Shown: positions 26,618 to 36,349 of the stretch, piece after piece | Layout of the letters: every line of letters starts with the position of its first letter | Numbering within the stretch: position 1 is the first letter of the stretch | From: Pseudomonadota bacterium | GTDB lineage: Bacteria; Myxococcota_A; Polyangia; Polyangiales; JAFGIB01 | Direction of reading: 5' to 3' | Length of the DNA stretch: 55,352 nt | NCBI GenBank assembly: GCA_017881185.1 | Contig: JADGRE010000010.1 | Span: 1 to 55,352, forward strand | Program-made: the position numbers and the translations under genes | The notes under the pieces: generated by a model | Told to the model about the DNA's origin: nothing | Database searches by the model: none | What the model saw: the letters and a program-made list of their open reading frames with translations, nothing else

Positions 26618-27715
26618 ATGGGCTCGCCTCCGACGCAGATCAATCTTCACCAGCTGCTACGCGCCGTCGTGGAGAAGGGCGCGTCCGACTTGCACGTCAC
26701 CACCGGCACGCCGCCGCAGCTACGCATCGACGGCTCGCTCTTGCCGCTCAAGACGCCGCCGCTCACACCGATCGACACCAAGCAGCTGTGCTACTCGGTG
26801 CTGACCGAAGAGCAGAAGATCCAGTTCGAGCGCGACAACGAGCTCGATCTGTCGTTCGGCGTGAAGGGCCTGGCGCGTTTCCGCGGCAACCTGTTCATCC
26901 AGCGTGGCGCAGTCGCCGGCGTGTTCAGACAGATCCCGTTCCGCATCCTGTCCTTCGAGGAGCTCGGCTTGCCGCCGGTCATCGCGAGGCTCTCGAACTT
27001 GCCTTCGGGCTTGATCCTGGTCACCGGCCCCACGGGCTCCGGCAAGACCACCACGCTCGCGGCCATTCTCGACAAGATCAACGCAGAGAAGCGCGCGCAC
27101 ATCCTCACCATCGAAGACCCCATCGAGTTCTTGCACCCGAACAAGCTCTCCATCGTGAACCAGCGCGAGGTGGGCTCCGACACCACCAGCTTCAAAGACG
27201 CCTTGCGCTACGCGCTGCGCCAGGACCCCGACGTGGTGCTCATCGGCGAGCTGCGCGATCTCGAGACGGTCGAAGCCGCCCTGACCATCTCCGAAACCGG
27301 CCACTTGGTGCTGGCCACGCTGCACACCAACAGCGCCATCCAGTCCATCAACCGCATCGTCGACGTCTTCGGCCCACACCAACAGCCGCAGGTGCGCTCG
27401 CAGCTGTCGTTCGTGTTGCAGGGGGTCATCACGCAGTCGCTGGTGCCGAACGTCCAGGGCGCCGGCCGCTCGCTGGCGATGGAGATCCTCATCCCCAACG
27501 CAGCCATCAAGAACCTGATCCGCGAGGACAAGGCGCATCAGATCTACTCGGTCATGCAGACAGGCCAGTCGCAGAGCGGCATGCAGACCATGAACCAATC
27601 CCTTTACAATCTGCTCACCCGCCGACTGATCAGCAAGGAAGAGGCGCTCAACCGGTCCCAGGAAGTCGACGAGCTGGAGATGATGATCCGCCAAGGTGCC
27701 GCCCCGTTCCGTTGA
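26618..27715 (+). CDS. pilT: type IV pilus retraction ATPase PilT
   Basis: Hexameric cytoplasmic ATPase of 365 aa that pulls pili back for twitching motility. N-terminal PAS-like part (LLRAVVEKGASDLHVTTG), Walker A GPTGSGKTTT (about 137-146), Asp box (ILTIEDPIEFLHPN), Walker B (RQDPDVVLIGELRDLET), His box (HLVLATLHTNSA), and the C-terminal RxSM-like region. The internal LHVTTG and the length identify PilT rather than PilB, which has a long N-terminal extension. ATG at 26618 was preferred to an upstream TTG. pilC and pilS follow after an inserted pair of signalling genes. Confidence 0.95.
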   Translation: MGSPPTQINLHQLLRAVVEKGASDLHVTTGTPPQLRIDGSLLPLKTPPLTPIDTKQLCYSVLTEEQKIQFERDNELDLSFGVKGLARFRGNLFIQRGAVAGVFRQIPFRILSFEELGLPPVIARLSNLPSGLILVTGPTGSGKTTTLAAILDKINAEKRAHILTIEDPIEFLHPNKLSIVNQREVGSDTTSFKDALRYALRQDPDVVLIGELRDLETVEAALTISETGHLVLATLHTNSAIQSINRIVDVFGPHQQPQVRSQLSFVLQGVITQSLVPNVQGAGRSLAMEILIPNAAIKNLIREDKAHQIYSVMQTGQSQSGMQTMNQSLYNLLTRRLISKEEALNRSQEVDELEMMIRQGAAPFR

Positions 27716-27760
27716 GCCGGCCCGGCCACACCCACCGAACTAGCCCGCCGGCACCCCTCA

Positions 27761-27790
27761 GCCCGAATGAAACCTGCTTTGTATTCGGGC
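27761..27790 (+). terminator. hairpin downstream of pilT
   Basis: GCCCGAAT (27761-27768) pairs perfectly with ATTCGGGC (27783-27790) across a 14-nt loop, 45 nt after the pilT stop, followed by ATTTGTG. Weak T-run; could be a terminator separating pilT from the following pair. Confidence 0.45.
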
Positions 27791-27938
27791 ATTTGTGACC
27801 CCATCTATGAGCGAATGCCAGGGGCTTGGGGCACTATCCGGGCGCCGGGGCCGGGTGGGGTCTGGGCGATTTTGCTAGGCAGATGGCTGGCCACTGTGGA
27901 AATTGGCTGGAAAATCACTATCTTGTGAGGCCCTAACG

Positions 27939-27965
27939 GGAGCGTGGACGGAGCGTGGACGGAGC
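27939..27965 (+). repeat. 11-bp direct repeat upstream of the TPR/kinase pair
   Basis: GGAGCGTGGAC occurs at 27939-27949 and 27950-27960, followed by a third partial copy (GGAGC). It lies about 30 bp before the ATG at 27992. Same unit length as the array before efp but different sequence. Confidence 0.8.
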
Positions 27966-27991
27966 ATGAACACAGGGGGCGCAGGGGATTC

Positions 27992-29020
27992 ATGAGACGA
28001 CTGATCGCTGCCACACACACGTCGCTTGCAGTGCTCGTGGTGTTGACGCTGGCTGGTGTCGGCATCAGCGCAGGCGCCAGCACGGCCCGCGCGCAGCCCG
28101 ATGCACGCAAGCGCCAGGCAGCAGCTGAAGCTTACGACCGCGGCACGGCTGCGTACCTCGACGCCAGCTACGGCGAAGCTGCGCAGTGGTTCGAGACCGC
28201 CAACCGCATGGCACCCGCTGCGCCCGCGCTGATGCAAGCGATTCGGTCGCACCAACGCGCCGAAAATTTCGCACGTGCCGCGACACTCGCGTTGCGGCTC
28301 GGCGAGCAATACGGCGCCGACGCAGCTGCCGGCGAGTACTCCAAGAACGTGCTTGCCGACCTGGCGGGTCAATTCACACGCGTCGACGTCAGCTGCGATC
28401 AAGAGTGCAAGCTGGACCTCGATGGCAAGCTGCAAGAGTTCCATTCGTTCTTCCTCGAGCCGGGACACGAGCATCAGCTGGTGGCGACCTTCGAGACGGG
28501 CTCGCGCTCCGAATCGATTGCGGGCCAGGCCGGTGAGACGCGCGCCATTCAATTCGAGGCACCTCCCCCGCCACCCACGCCGCCGCCAGGCGAAACCACG
28601 ACCGAGACCACCGCAACCACCGCGGTCGACGTCAAGCACAAGCCACTGCGTCCAGTCATCACCATCATCGGCGCCGCACTGACGGGCGCGCTGCTCGCAG
28701 CCACCATCGTGTCAGGCATCGACACCAACGCGGGCGTCAACGACTACAAGAAGGCCGTCGCCGACTACAACGCATGCCACAGCAACTGCACGGCCAAAGA
28801 CAACCTTGCACATAAGCTGTACAGCGACGGCCATGGCAAGGAAATACGCACCAACATGCTGATCGGCGCCACCGCCGTGGTCGGCGTCACGACTGCGGTG
28901 TTCGCCCTGTTCCTGACCGACTGGTCCGGCAAGAAGAAGCCCGCGCGCTTGGAGACGGCGGCGCTGCGGATCGCGCCGTTGTACGGCGGAGCGATGGGAG
29001 TGCTCGAGGGAAGCTTTTGA
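27992..29020 (+). CDS. exported TPR-like protein with C-terminal membrane helices
   Basis: Protein of 342 aa. Signal peptide (SLAVLVVLTLAGVGISAG, cleavage near ARAQP), then TPR-like helices (AAEAYDRGTAAYLDASYGEA, AQWFETANRMAPAAPALMQA) and a small beta domain with a Cys pair (VDVSCDQECKLDLDGK). A Pro/Thr-rich linker is followed by two membrane helices (ITIIGAALTGALLAATIV and GATAVVGVTTAVFALFL) flanking a segment with Cys (YNACHSNCTAKD). This kind of protein is commonly paired with kinases in myxobacteria. Its stop overlaps the kinase start (TTGA), so the two are translationally coupled. Function unknown. Confidence 0.75.
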   Translation: MRRLIAATHTSLAVLVVLTLAGVGISAGASTARAQPDARKRQAAAEAYDRGTAAYLDASYGEAAQWFETANRMAPAAPALMQAIRSHQRAENFARAATLALRLGEQYGADAAAGEYSKNVLADLAGQFTRVDVSCDQECKLDLDGKLQEFHSFFLEPGHEHQLVATFETGSRSESIAGQAGETRAIQFEAPPPPPTPPPGETTTETTATTAVDVKHKPLRPVITIIGAALTGALLAATIVSGIDTNAGVNDYKKAVADYNACHSNCTAKDNLAHKLYSDGHGKEIRTNMLIGATAVVGVTTAVFALFLTDWSGKKKPARLETAALRIAPLYGGAMGVLEGSF

Positions 29021-30648
29021 ACGAGTCGCTCACAGCGTCACAAGACCCTTTCACCAGCTCTCTCACCGGAAGAAAACTGGGACGCTACGAAGTGCTTGCG
29101 CGCTTGGCGTCTGGCGGCATGGCAGGCGTGTACGTCGCGCGCGCCATCGGCGTGGCCGGCTTCGAACGCCTGTTCGCCATCAAGGTGCTGCACCCGCACC
29201 TCGCGCACGAAGAAGAGTTCATCTCGATGTTCCTCGACGAGGCGCGGCTGGCTGCGCGCATCCGTCACCCGAACGTCGTGCCCACCATCGACATCAGCGA
29301 CACGCCCGACGCCGGCTTCTACCTGGTGATGGAGTACATCGAGGGTGACCACCTCGGAGCGCTCTTGCAGCGCGCGTGGAAGCTCGGCGTACGCTTGCCG
29401 TGGCCCATCACGCTGCGCATCGTGGTCGACGCGCTCGACGGCCTCGCCGCCGCGCACAACCTGACCGACGAGACCGGCCGGCGCCTGAACCTCGTGCATC
29501 GCGACGTCTCGCCGCACAACGTCATGGTCAGCACCGACGGCATCGCGCGCATCACCGACTTCGGTGTGGCCAAAGCCGAAGTGCGCCTGAGCACAACGCG
29601 CGAAGGTCAGTTCAAGGGCAAGCTCGCCTACATGGCGCCGGAGCACGCGAGCACCGGCGAAGCCGACCAGCGCTCCGACATCTTCTCGATGGCGATCATC
29701 TTGTGGGAATGTCTCACTGGGCGCCGGCTGTTCCGCGCCGAGAACCACGCCGCCACGCTGAACAAGATCTGCCTCGAGCCGATCCCGATGCCCTCGTCGG
29801 TCGACCCGGCGCTCGCTCCTTTCGATCACGTGCTGGAGCGTGGTTTGGCCCGCGACCCGAACCAACGCTTTCAGAGCGCGGAAGAGTTCGCCGAGGCCAT
29901 CGAGCTGGCAGCGCCCCTGCTCGGCGGCGTGGCCAAGCAACGCGAGGTCGCGCAAGTGGTGCGCGAGTTTGCGGCCGAGAAGATCAGCCACGACGCAAAC
30001 CTGATTCGCAGCTCCATCGCTCAGCTCGCAATCGACGGTCCGACCGAGGCGCCCGCGGGTATCGACCGCTCGCCGGTGGCGCCGGCTGCACCCGTTGCAG
30101 CTGCTGTCGCGGCCGTGCCACCGCCCATCGTGGCGCCACCACCCGCTGCAGGCACCGACCAAGCCCTCGCCTACCTCGATGAAGCACCAACTTCTCGGCG
30201 CTGGCTGTGGATCGGCTTGCTCTTCGCGTTGACAGCTGCCATCGGCGTCGCCGTGGTGCTGTCGAATGCACACGAAGACAACGTGCGCGCGGTGCAGCTC
30301 GCTCGCCCGACCGAGCCTGCCACACCGTCGGCGCCGGCGCCCAGCGAAGCGGCACCGACTGTGCCCGCTGCGGCCACGGAGGTTGCGGGCACGGCGGCAG
30401 CCAAGCCCGCCGAGCCCAGCGCTGCGACGACAACTGCCGAGCCGAACAACGCCAAGCCCAGCCCGGTGCCGACCACCGACGACAAGGGCAAGACCGACAC
30501 GCGCGCGAGCTCGCACCACCACGCCAGCACCGGCAGCGCCAGCGACGCCAAGGAGACGCGCAAGCCCAAGGACGTCGCCCCGGTGCCCGCAAAGCCCGCC
30601 GACAAGCCCGCGTTCGACGACTTGATCCTGAACCCGTACCGGCACTGA
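29017..30648 (+). CDS. membrane-anchored Ser/Thr protein kinase (Hanks type)
   Basis: Kinase of 543 aa. Domain at about 24-300: Gly loop ARLASGGMAGVYVAR, catalytic Lys in FAIKVLHPH, HRDVSPHN (His161-Arg162-Asp163), ITDFGVAKAEVRLS and YMAPEHAS. The HRDVSP form is common in myxobacterial kinases. A linker leads to one membrane helix near 395-415 (WIGLLFALTAAIGVAVVLS) and a periplasmic Pro/Ala/Lys-rich tail ending in FDDLILNPYRH. TTG start at 29017 overlaps the stop of the TPR protein, which may be its partner or sensor. Sitting between pilT and pilC, it could control pilus function; that is inference from position. Confidence 0.92.
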   Translation: MNESLTASQDPFTSSLTGRKLGRYEVLARLASGGMAGVYVARAIGVAGFERLFAIKVLHPHLAHEEEFISMFLDEARLAARIRHPNVVPTIDISDTPDAGFYLVMEYIEGDHLGALLQRAWKLGVRLPWPITLRIVVDALDGLAAAHNLTDETGRRLNLVHRDVSPHNVMVSTDGIARITDFGVAKAEVRLSTTREGQFKGKLAYMAPEHASTGEADQRSDIFSMAIILWECLTGRRLFRAENHAATLNKICLEPIPMPSSVDPALAPFDHVLERGLARDPNQRFQSAEEFAEAIELAAPLLGGVAKQREVAQVVREFAAEKISHDANLIRSSIAQLAIDGPTEAPAGIDRSPVAPAAPVAAAVAAVPPPIVAPPPAAGTDQALAYLDEAPTSRRWLWIGLLFALTAAIGVAVVLSNAHEDNVRAVQLARPTEPATPSAPAPSEAAPTVPAAATEVAGTAAAKPAEPSAATTTAEPNNAKPSPVPTTDDKGKTDTRASSHHHASTGSASDAKETRKPKDVAPVPAKPADKPAFDDLILNPYRH

Positions 30649-30724
30649 CGACGCTGACGAGCCCGTTTCCAGTGCGGGAACCGCTGTGAGCGCGTGTGCG
30701 CGCGGCGCAAGGCGGCGCAGTGTT

Positions 30725-30754
30725 TTGACCCTGCATGCGCGCTTCAGCTAAGCT
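30725..30754 (+). promoter_or_regulatory. promoter before pilC, leaderless-type spacing
   Basis: TTGACC (30725-30730), 18-nt spacer, TAAGCT (30749-30754), then 6 nt to the ATG at 30761. Same geometry as before purM. It would let pilC-pilS be transcribed independently of the kinase genes. Confidence 0.55.
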
Positions 30755-30760
30755 TGCTCC

Positions 30761-31972
<1,212 letters not shown>

Positions 31973-32009
31973 GTCGCCTGCCCCAGTCGCGGTGGTACCC
32001 AGCGACCAG

Positions 32010-33788
32010 ATGCCCATGAGCTCCATCATCCCGCGCCTGAGTCCCGGGGTCGCGGCCGGCGCCGCAGCCGCCTCGCTCTTGCCGCCCGCAGTGCTGGCAG
32101 ACGACGAGCGCACGACCACGCGCCGCCTGCAGATGTTCATGGGCACGCGCCTGGCCGTTGCGACCTTGCTGCTGGGCGGCACGCTGTTGCTCGCGCTGGG
32201 CAACCAGCACGGCATGGACTCGTTCACGCCGAGGTACCTGATCACCTTGATCGCAACCATCTACGGCGGCTCCCTCGTGTTCTCCGTGTGGCTGCTCGGC
32301 ACCCAACGTCGCGACCGCGTCGCACTCGCCCAGGTCGCCAGCGATCTCGTGCTCACCACCGGACTCGTCTACGTCACCGGCGGCCCAGGCAGCGGCTTCA
32401 CCTTCCTCTACGGCGTAGCGGTGTTGATGGCGGCGATGGTGGTCGGGCCGATCCCTGCGCGCATCACGGGCGTCGTGGCGGTTGCGCTGTACGTCGCGCT
32501 GGTAGCGGGTCTGTCGCTGCGTTGGTTGCCGGCGCCGCCAGACCAAGCGCCGGAAGCCTACCGCTTGCCGGTGATGGAGCTGGTCTACGCGACGCTGCTC
32601 AACGTGCTCGGCCTGTTTCTCGTGACGCTGCTGGCGGGCAACTTGTCGGCGCGTTTGCTCAGTGCGGGTGGACGGCTACGTATCGCCGAGGCCAGCGCCG
32701 CAACCTTGGCGCGCCTCAACGACGACATCGTGCGCTCTCTCAACTCGGGCTTGCTCACGACCGACCTCGAAGGCCGGATCCGCACGGTCAACCCGGCTGG
32801 CGTCGATATCTTCCGCACTGATCCCTTCGCGCTGATCGACGAGCCAGTGTCGAGCTACCTGCCTCTCGAAATCTCCAGCATCACGCGGCGCAACGCAGAC
32901 GCAGATGGAAACGTGGTTCGCGCCGAAGGCCAGGCCACCAGGCCGAACGGCAGCAAATTCCCGGTGGGTTTCTCGCTGAACTCACTCATGAACCTCGACG
33001 GCACACTGATCGGCACCCTGGTGTTGTTTCAAGACTTGAGCGAGATCGTGCAGCTGCGCGAGACGGCGGCGCGCAGCGAACGACTGGGTGTGCTCGGCCG
33101 TCTGTCGGCGGGGCTGGCGCACGAGATCAGAAACCCACTGAGCTCGATCTCCGGGTCCGTGGAGCTCGTGCGCAGCTCGGCCGAGCTCGATACGGAAGAC
33201 CGCCGCCTGCTGGGCATCGTGCTGCACGAAGTCGAGCGCCTCGACGACCTCGTCAGCACCATGCTACTCGTCGGCAGACCGCGCGAACCACGACGCACGC
33301 AACTCGACCTGTGCAAATTGGTCGAAGAAGTCGTGGAGATGGCACGGCGTGGACCGGCGGTGGATGCAGGTGTCGGCATCGAATGCGACCCTTCGAGCGA
33401 GCCCGTGAGCGCGTGGGCCGACGGTGATCAGATCCGGCAGGTGCTGTGGAACCTCGTGAAGAACGCACTGCAAGCCTCGCCACAGGGCACGATGGTGCGG
33501 GTGGCTGCGCGTCAGGCCAGCCCAGACTGGGCGGTGCTCGAGGTGAGCGACCAAGGTCGTGGCATCGACCCGAGCCAGCGCGAGAAGGTCTACAACATGT
33601 TCTATTCCGAGCGCACGCAAGGCGCCGGCATCGGGCTGGCGCTGGTACGACAATTGGTCGACGCCCACGGCGGCACGATCGAGATTCGCAGCGAGCAAAA
33701 CCGCGGAGCGAGCTTCATCGTCACGCTACCGAGCCGCGCGCAGCCCGCGCAGGGCGCAAGCGCGGACACAGCGCCGATCAGCGCGTGA
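32010..33788 (+). CDS. pilS: sensor histidine kinase, PilS type
   Basis: Membrane kinase of 592 aa. About six hydrophobic segments near residues 45-210 (for example LAVATLLLGGTLLLALG and LNVLGLFLVTLLAGNL) match the PilS membrane domain, followed by a PAS domain (LNSGLLTTDLEGRIRTVNPA). The kinase core has the phospho-acceptor His371 in GLAHEIRNPLSSISGSV, the N box (QVLWNLVKNALQAS), VSDQGRGIDPSQ (G1) and GAGIGLALVRQLVDAHGG (G2). Position right after pilC supports the PilS name. The partner regulator pilR, normally next, is absent: the gene ends 11 bp inside the convergent trpC. ATG at 32010 chosen over an upstream GTG. Confidence 0.88.
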   Translation: MPMSSIIPRLSPGVAAGAAAASLLPPAVLADDERTTTRRLQMFMGTRLAVATLLLGGTLLLALGNQHGMDSFTPRYLITLIATIYGGSLVFSVWLLGTQRRDRVALAQVASDLVLTTGLVYVTGGPGSGFTFLYGVAVLMAAMVVGPIPARITGVVAVALYVALVAGLSLRWLPAPPDQAPEAYRLPVMELVYATLLNVLGLFLVTLLAGNLSARLLSAGGRLRIAEASAATLARLNDDIVRSLNSGLLTTDLEGRIRTVNPAGVDIFRTDPFALIDEPVSSYLPLEISSITRRNADADGNVVRAEGQATRPNGSKFPVGFSLNSLMNLDGTLIGTLVLFQDLSEIVQLRETAARSERLGVLGRLSAGLAHEIRNPLSSISGSVELVRSSAELDTEDRRLLGIVLHEVERLDDLVSTMLLVGRPREPRRTQLDLCKLVEEVVEMARRGPAVDAGVGIECDPSSEPVSAWADGDQIRQVLWNLVKNALQASPQGTMVRVAARQASPDWAVLEVSDQGRGIDPSQREKVYNMFYSERTQGAGIGLALVRQLVDAHGGTIEIRSEQNRGASFIVTLPSRAQPAQGASADTAPISA

Positions 33789-34617
33789 TGGCCGCGTCGA
33801 GACGCGCGCGCGCGCCATCCAGCAACTCGGACAGCCGCACGCCTGGGTCGGGCGCACGCATCAAGCCTTCGCCGATGAGCACGGCATCGGCGCAACCGCG
33901 CGCGATCTCCGCCAGATCTTCCGGCGTACGGATACCACTCATGTGCACCGCCAGGCGCTCTTGATCGATCAGCGCGAGCGCGCTGGCTGCCGCGCTCACG
34001 TCGACCTTGAAGGTGCGCAAGTCGCGCGCGTTCACGCCCACGATCTGCGCGCGCGTACCGAGCGCCACCTTCGTCTCGTCGACGTCGGCTGCTTCCACGA
34101 CCGGAGCCATGCCGAGCGCCAGCGTGGCGTCGACCAACGCGTGCAAGCGTTCCACTGGCAACGCACGCACGACCAAGAGCACCATGTGAGCGCCCATGGC
34201 GTGCGCAAGCTCCACCTGCACTTCGTCGAGCACGAATTCCTTGAACAGCACCGGCAACGGCGTCGCGAGCGCCGCGCGCCGCACGTCGAGCGCCGAGCCG
34301 AGAAAGCCCGGTCCGTCGCACAGCACGCTCACCGCACTGGCGCCCGCGGCCGCGTACTGCCGCACGACTCGCGCCACGTCACCGCGCTCGGGCGCGCGGA
34401 TGACACCGGCGCTCGGGCTCTTGCGCTTGAACTCGGCGATCACCGAGGGCAGCGCGCCGGGCTTGCGGCGCAAGGTCGCAATTGCCAGCTGACCTCGATC
34501 ACGTCCGCCGCTGACGGCGGCAGGCACCGGCGCGCGGTGCGTACGTTGCGTGCGGTGGCGAAGACGCGCCGCGACTTCGCCTCGTTTGCGCGCCAGGATG
34601 GCAGACAGGTAGTCCAC
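33778..34617 (-). CDS. trpC: indole-3-glycerol-phosphate synthase
   Basis: Tryptophan pathway enzyme of 279 aa, a TIM barrel that closes CdRP to indole glycerol phosphate. Motifs: SVIAEFKRKSPSAGVIR (Glu and Lys of the active site), VLFKEFVLDEVQ (catalytic Lys), PVVEAADVDE (general-base Glu) and VGVNARDLRTFKVD (Asn, Arg). The usual SESGI segment reads VHMSGI, so the conserved Glu is Met. GTG at 34617 chosen as start, 17 nt after the trpD stop; an upstream start would run into trpD. Last gene of trpG-trpD-trpC; its 3' end overlaps that of pilS. Confidence 0.93.
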   Translation of the reverse strand: MDYLSAILARKRGEVAARLRHRTQRTHRAPVPAAVSGGRDRGQLAIATLRRKPGALPSVIAEFKRKSPSAGVIRAPERGDVARVVRQYAAAGASAVSVLCDGPGFLGSALDVRRAALATPLPVLFKEFVLDEVQVELAHAMGAHMVLLVVRALPVERLHALVDATLALGMAPVVEAADVDETKVALGTRAQIVGVNARDLRTFKVDVSAAASALALIDQERLAVHMSGIRTPEDLAEIARGCADAVLIGEGLMRAPDPGVRLSELLDGARARLDAAITR

Positions 34618-34634
34618 GGGTTGACGGGTACCTT

Positions 34635-35648
34635 TCAGCCGGCGTTGCTGAACGCGGCCCAAGCCTGCAGCTTGCGTGCTGCCGCGCCAGAATCGACTGC
34701 GGCCGCCGCGCGCAGCGCTGCCTCGGCGAGCGAGCTACCCGGCGTGGCCACATGCAACGCAGCCGCGGCGTTGATCACCACGGCATCGCGTCTGGCACCG
34801 CGCTCACCGCCGAAGATTGCATGGATCAGTCTGGCATTTTCGGCCGCGTCGCCGCCGCGTAGGTCGGCGTTCGGCTGTGTCACCAGACCGAAGTCTTCGG
34901 GCGTGACCTCGCCCAACGTGACGACACCCGCCGCTAGCCGAGCCACGGCGCTCGGTCCTGAAAGCGAAAGCTCGTCGAGCCCGCCGTGGCCGTGCACGAC
35001 CCATGCGCGTTGACCACCGAGCATGCCCAACACCTGCGCGAGCGTCTGCAGCAGACGCAAATCGGAGACGCCGATGACTTGATGCGTGGCCCGTGCCGGA
35101 TTGCACAGCGGCCCGAGGAAGTTGAACAGCGTACGCACGCCGATCTCGCTGCGCACCGCTCCGACGTGGCGCATCGCGGGGTGGTGTGCCTTCGCGAACA
35201 TGAAGGCGATGCCGACCTCGTCGATGCAGCGTGCAATCTGCGCCGGCGGCAGCTCGATGCGCACGCCGAGCGCCTCGAGCACGTCAGCGCTTCCCGCCTT
35301 GGAAGTGGCCGCTCGATTGCCATGCTTGGCGACGGGCACGCCAGCGGCTGCCACCACGATCGCTGCAGCTGTCGAGATGTTGAAGGTGTGCGCGCCGTCG
35401 CCGCCGGTGCCGCAGGTATCCACCAGAACGGGCAGCTCGTCGTGCTCCACACGCACGCAGTGCGCGCGCATGCAACGCGCCGCCTCGGCAATCTCCGCAG
35501 CGCTCTCGCCCTTGATGCGCAGCGCTACGAGCAACGCAGCCATCTGTGCCGGTGTAGCGCCACCACCGAGAATCTGTTCCATGGCGGCGTGCATCTGCTC
35601 CGCGCCGAGCTCACGCCCTGCGACCACGGTAGCGATAGCGGTTTTCAT
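34635..35648 (-). CDS. trpD: anthranilate phosphoribosyltransferase
   Basis: Second step of tryptophan synthesis: joins anthranilate and PRPP. 337 aa. Motifs: LVDTCGTGGDGAHTFNISTA (PRPP site), VAKHGNRAATSKAGSADVLE, FAKAHHPAMRHVGAVRSEIG, and RTLFNFLGPLCNPA. The ATG at 35648 overlaps the trpG stop (ATGA), so translation is coupled. Ends at 34635, just before trpC. Confidence 0.97.
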   Translation of the reverse strand: MKTAIATVVAGRELGAEQMHAAMEQILGGGATPAQMAALLVALRIKGESAAEIAEAARCMRAHCVRVEHDELPVLVDTCGTGGDGAHTFNISTAAAIVVAAAGVPVAKHGNRAATSKAGSADVLEALGVRIELPPAQIARCIDEVGIAFMFAKAHHPAMRHVGAVRSEIGVRTLFNFLGPLCNPARATHQVIGVSDLRLLQTLAQVLGMLGGQRAWVVHGHGGLDELSLSGPSAVARLAAGVVTLGEVTPEDFGLVTQPNADLRGGDAAENARLIHAIFGGERGARRDAVVINAAAALHVATPGSSLAEAALRAAAAVDSGAAARKLQAWAAFSNAG

Positions 35649-36250
35649 CACGCCGCCTCGCCGCGCACACGCCGGCCCTGCTCGGGCAGACGACTCAAGT
35701 AGTTTCGCAAGAGCGCGTGACCATGCTCGGTGAGGAACGACTCCGGATGAAACTGCACGCCCTCGACCGGCAGCGTGCGGTGCATGAGCCCCATGATCTC
35801 GCCTTCGGCGGTCCACGCCGTGATCTCGAGCTCGGGGCTGAGCGATTCGCGCTCGACGATGAGCGAGTGGTAGCGCGTGGCGGTGAACGGGCTCGGCAGG
35901 CCTGCGAACACACCTTTGCCCGAGTGCAAGATCGGGCAAGTGCGCCCATGCATGAGCCGGGCGGCGCGCACGACCTTGCCGCCGAACGCCTGACCGATGG
36001 CCTGATGTCCCAGACACACGCCGAGGATCGGGATGCTCGGGGCGTAGCGCTCGATCACCCCGAGCGTGATGCCCGCTTCGTCGGGATTTCCGGGACCGGG
36101 CGACAGCAGAATCCCCTCCGGAGCGAGCTGGCCGACCGCGTCCACGGAGATCTCGTCGTTGCGGCGTACCAGCACCGCCGCCCCGAGCTCCCCCAGGTAC
36201 TGCACGAGGTTGTAGGTGAACGAGTCGTAGTTATCGACGACCAAGATCAT
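35648..36250 (-). CDS. trpG: anthranilate synthase component II (glutamine amidotransferase)
   Basis: Provides ammonia from glutamine to TrpE. 200 aa. Triad: Cys in [17 protein letters not shown], His and Glu in [15 protein letters not shown]-terminus [19 protein letters not shown] is typical for TrpG/PabA. Adjacent trpD supports TrpG, but many bacteria use one protein for both TrpE and PabB. trpE is not in the window. ATG at 36250; TTGCCA/TTCATT-like elements lie just upstream but are weak, and no leader peptide with Trp codons is seen, so attenuation is not supported. Confidence 0.95.
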   Translation of the reverse strand: MILVVDNYDSFTYNLVQYLGELGAAVLVRRNDEISVDAVGQLAPEGILLSPGPGNPDEAGITLGVIERYAPSIPILGVCLGHQAIGQAFGGKVVRAARLMHGRTCPILHSGKGVFAGLPSPFTATRYHSLIVERESLSPELEITAWTAEGEIMGLMHRTLPVEGVQFHPESFLTEHGHALLRNYLSRLPEQGRRVRGEAA

Positions 36251-36349
36251 GGCGACTGCAATGAAGCAAGATTCGCGGTGTCTGGCAAGCCGCGCGAGCG
36301 CGGGCCAAAGACCCGGACCGAGCGTGCTGACGCGCGCAGCCAACCGGCC

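Noticed and set aside
26720-27694. Minus-strand frame of 324 codons over pilT
   Set aside because: Composition (Asp/Val/His/Leu/Gln-rich) is typical of antisense frames, and pilT on the other strand is unambiguous.
36251-36343. trp leader peptide and attenuator upstream of trpG
   Set aside because: The upstream in-frame extension has a single Trp codon and no alternative hairpins with a T-run could be seen.
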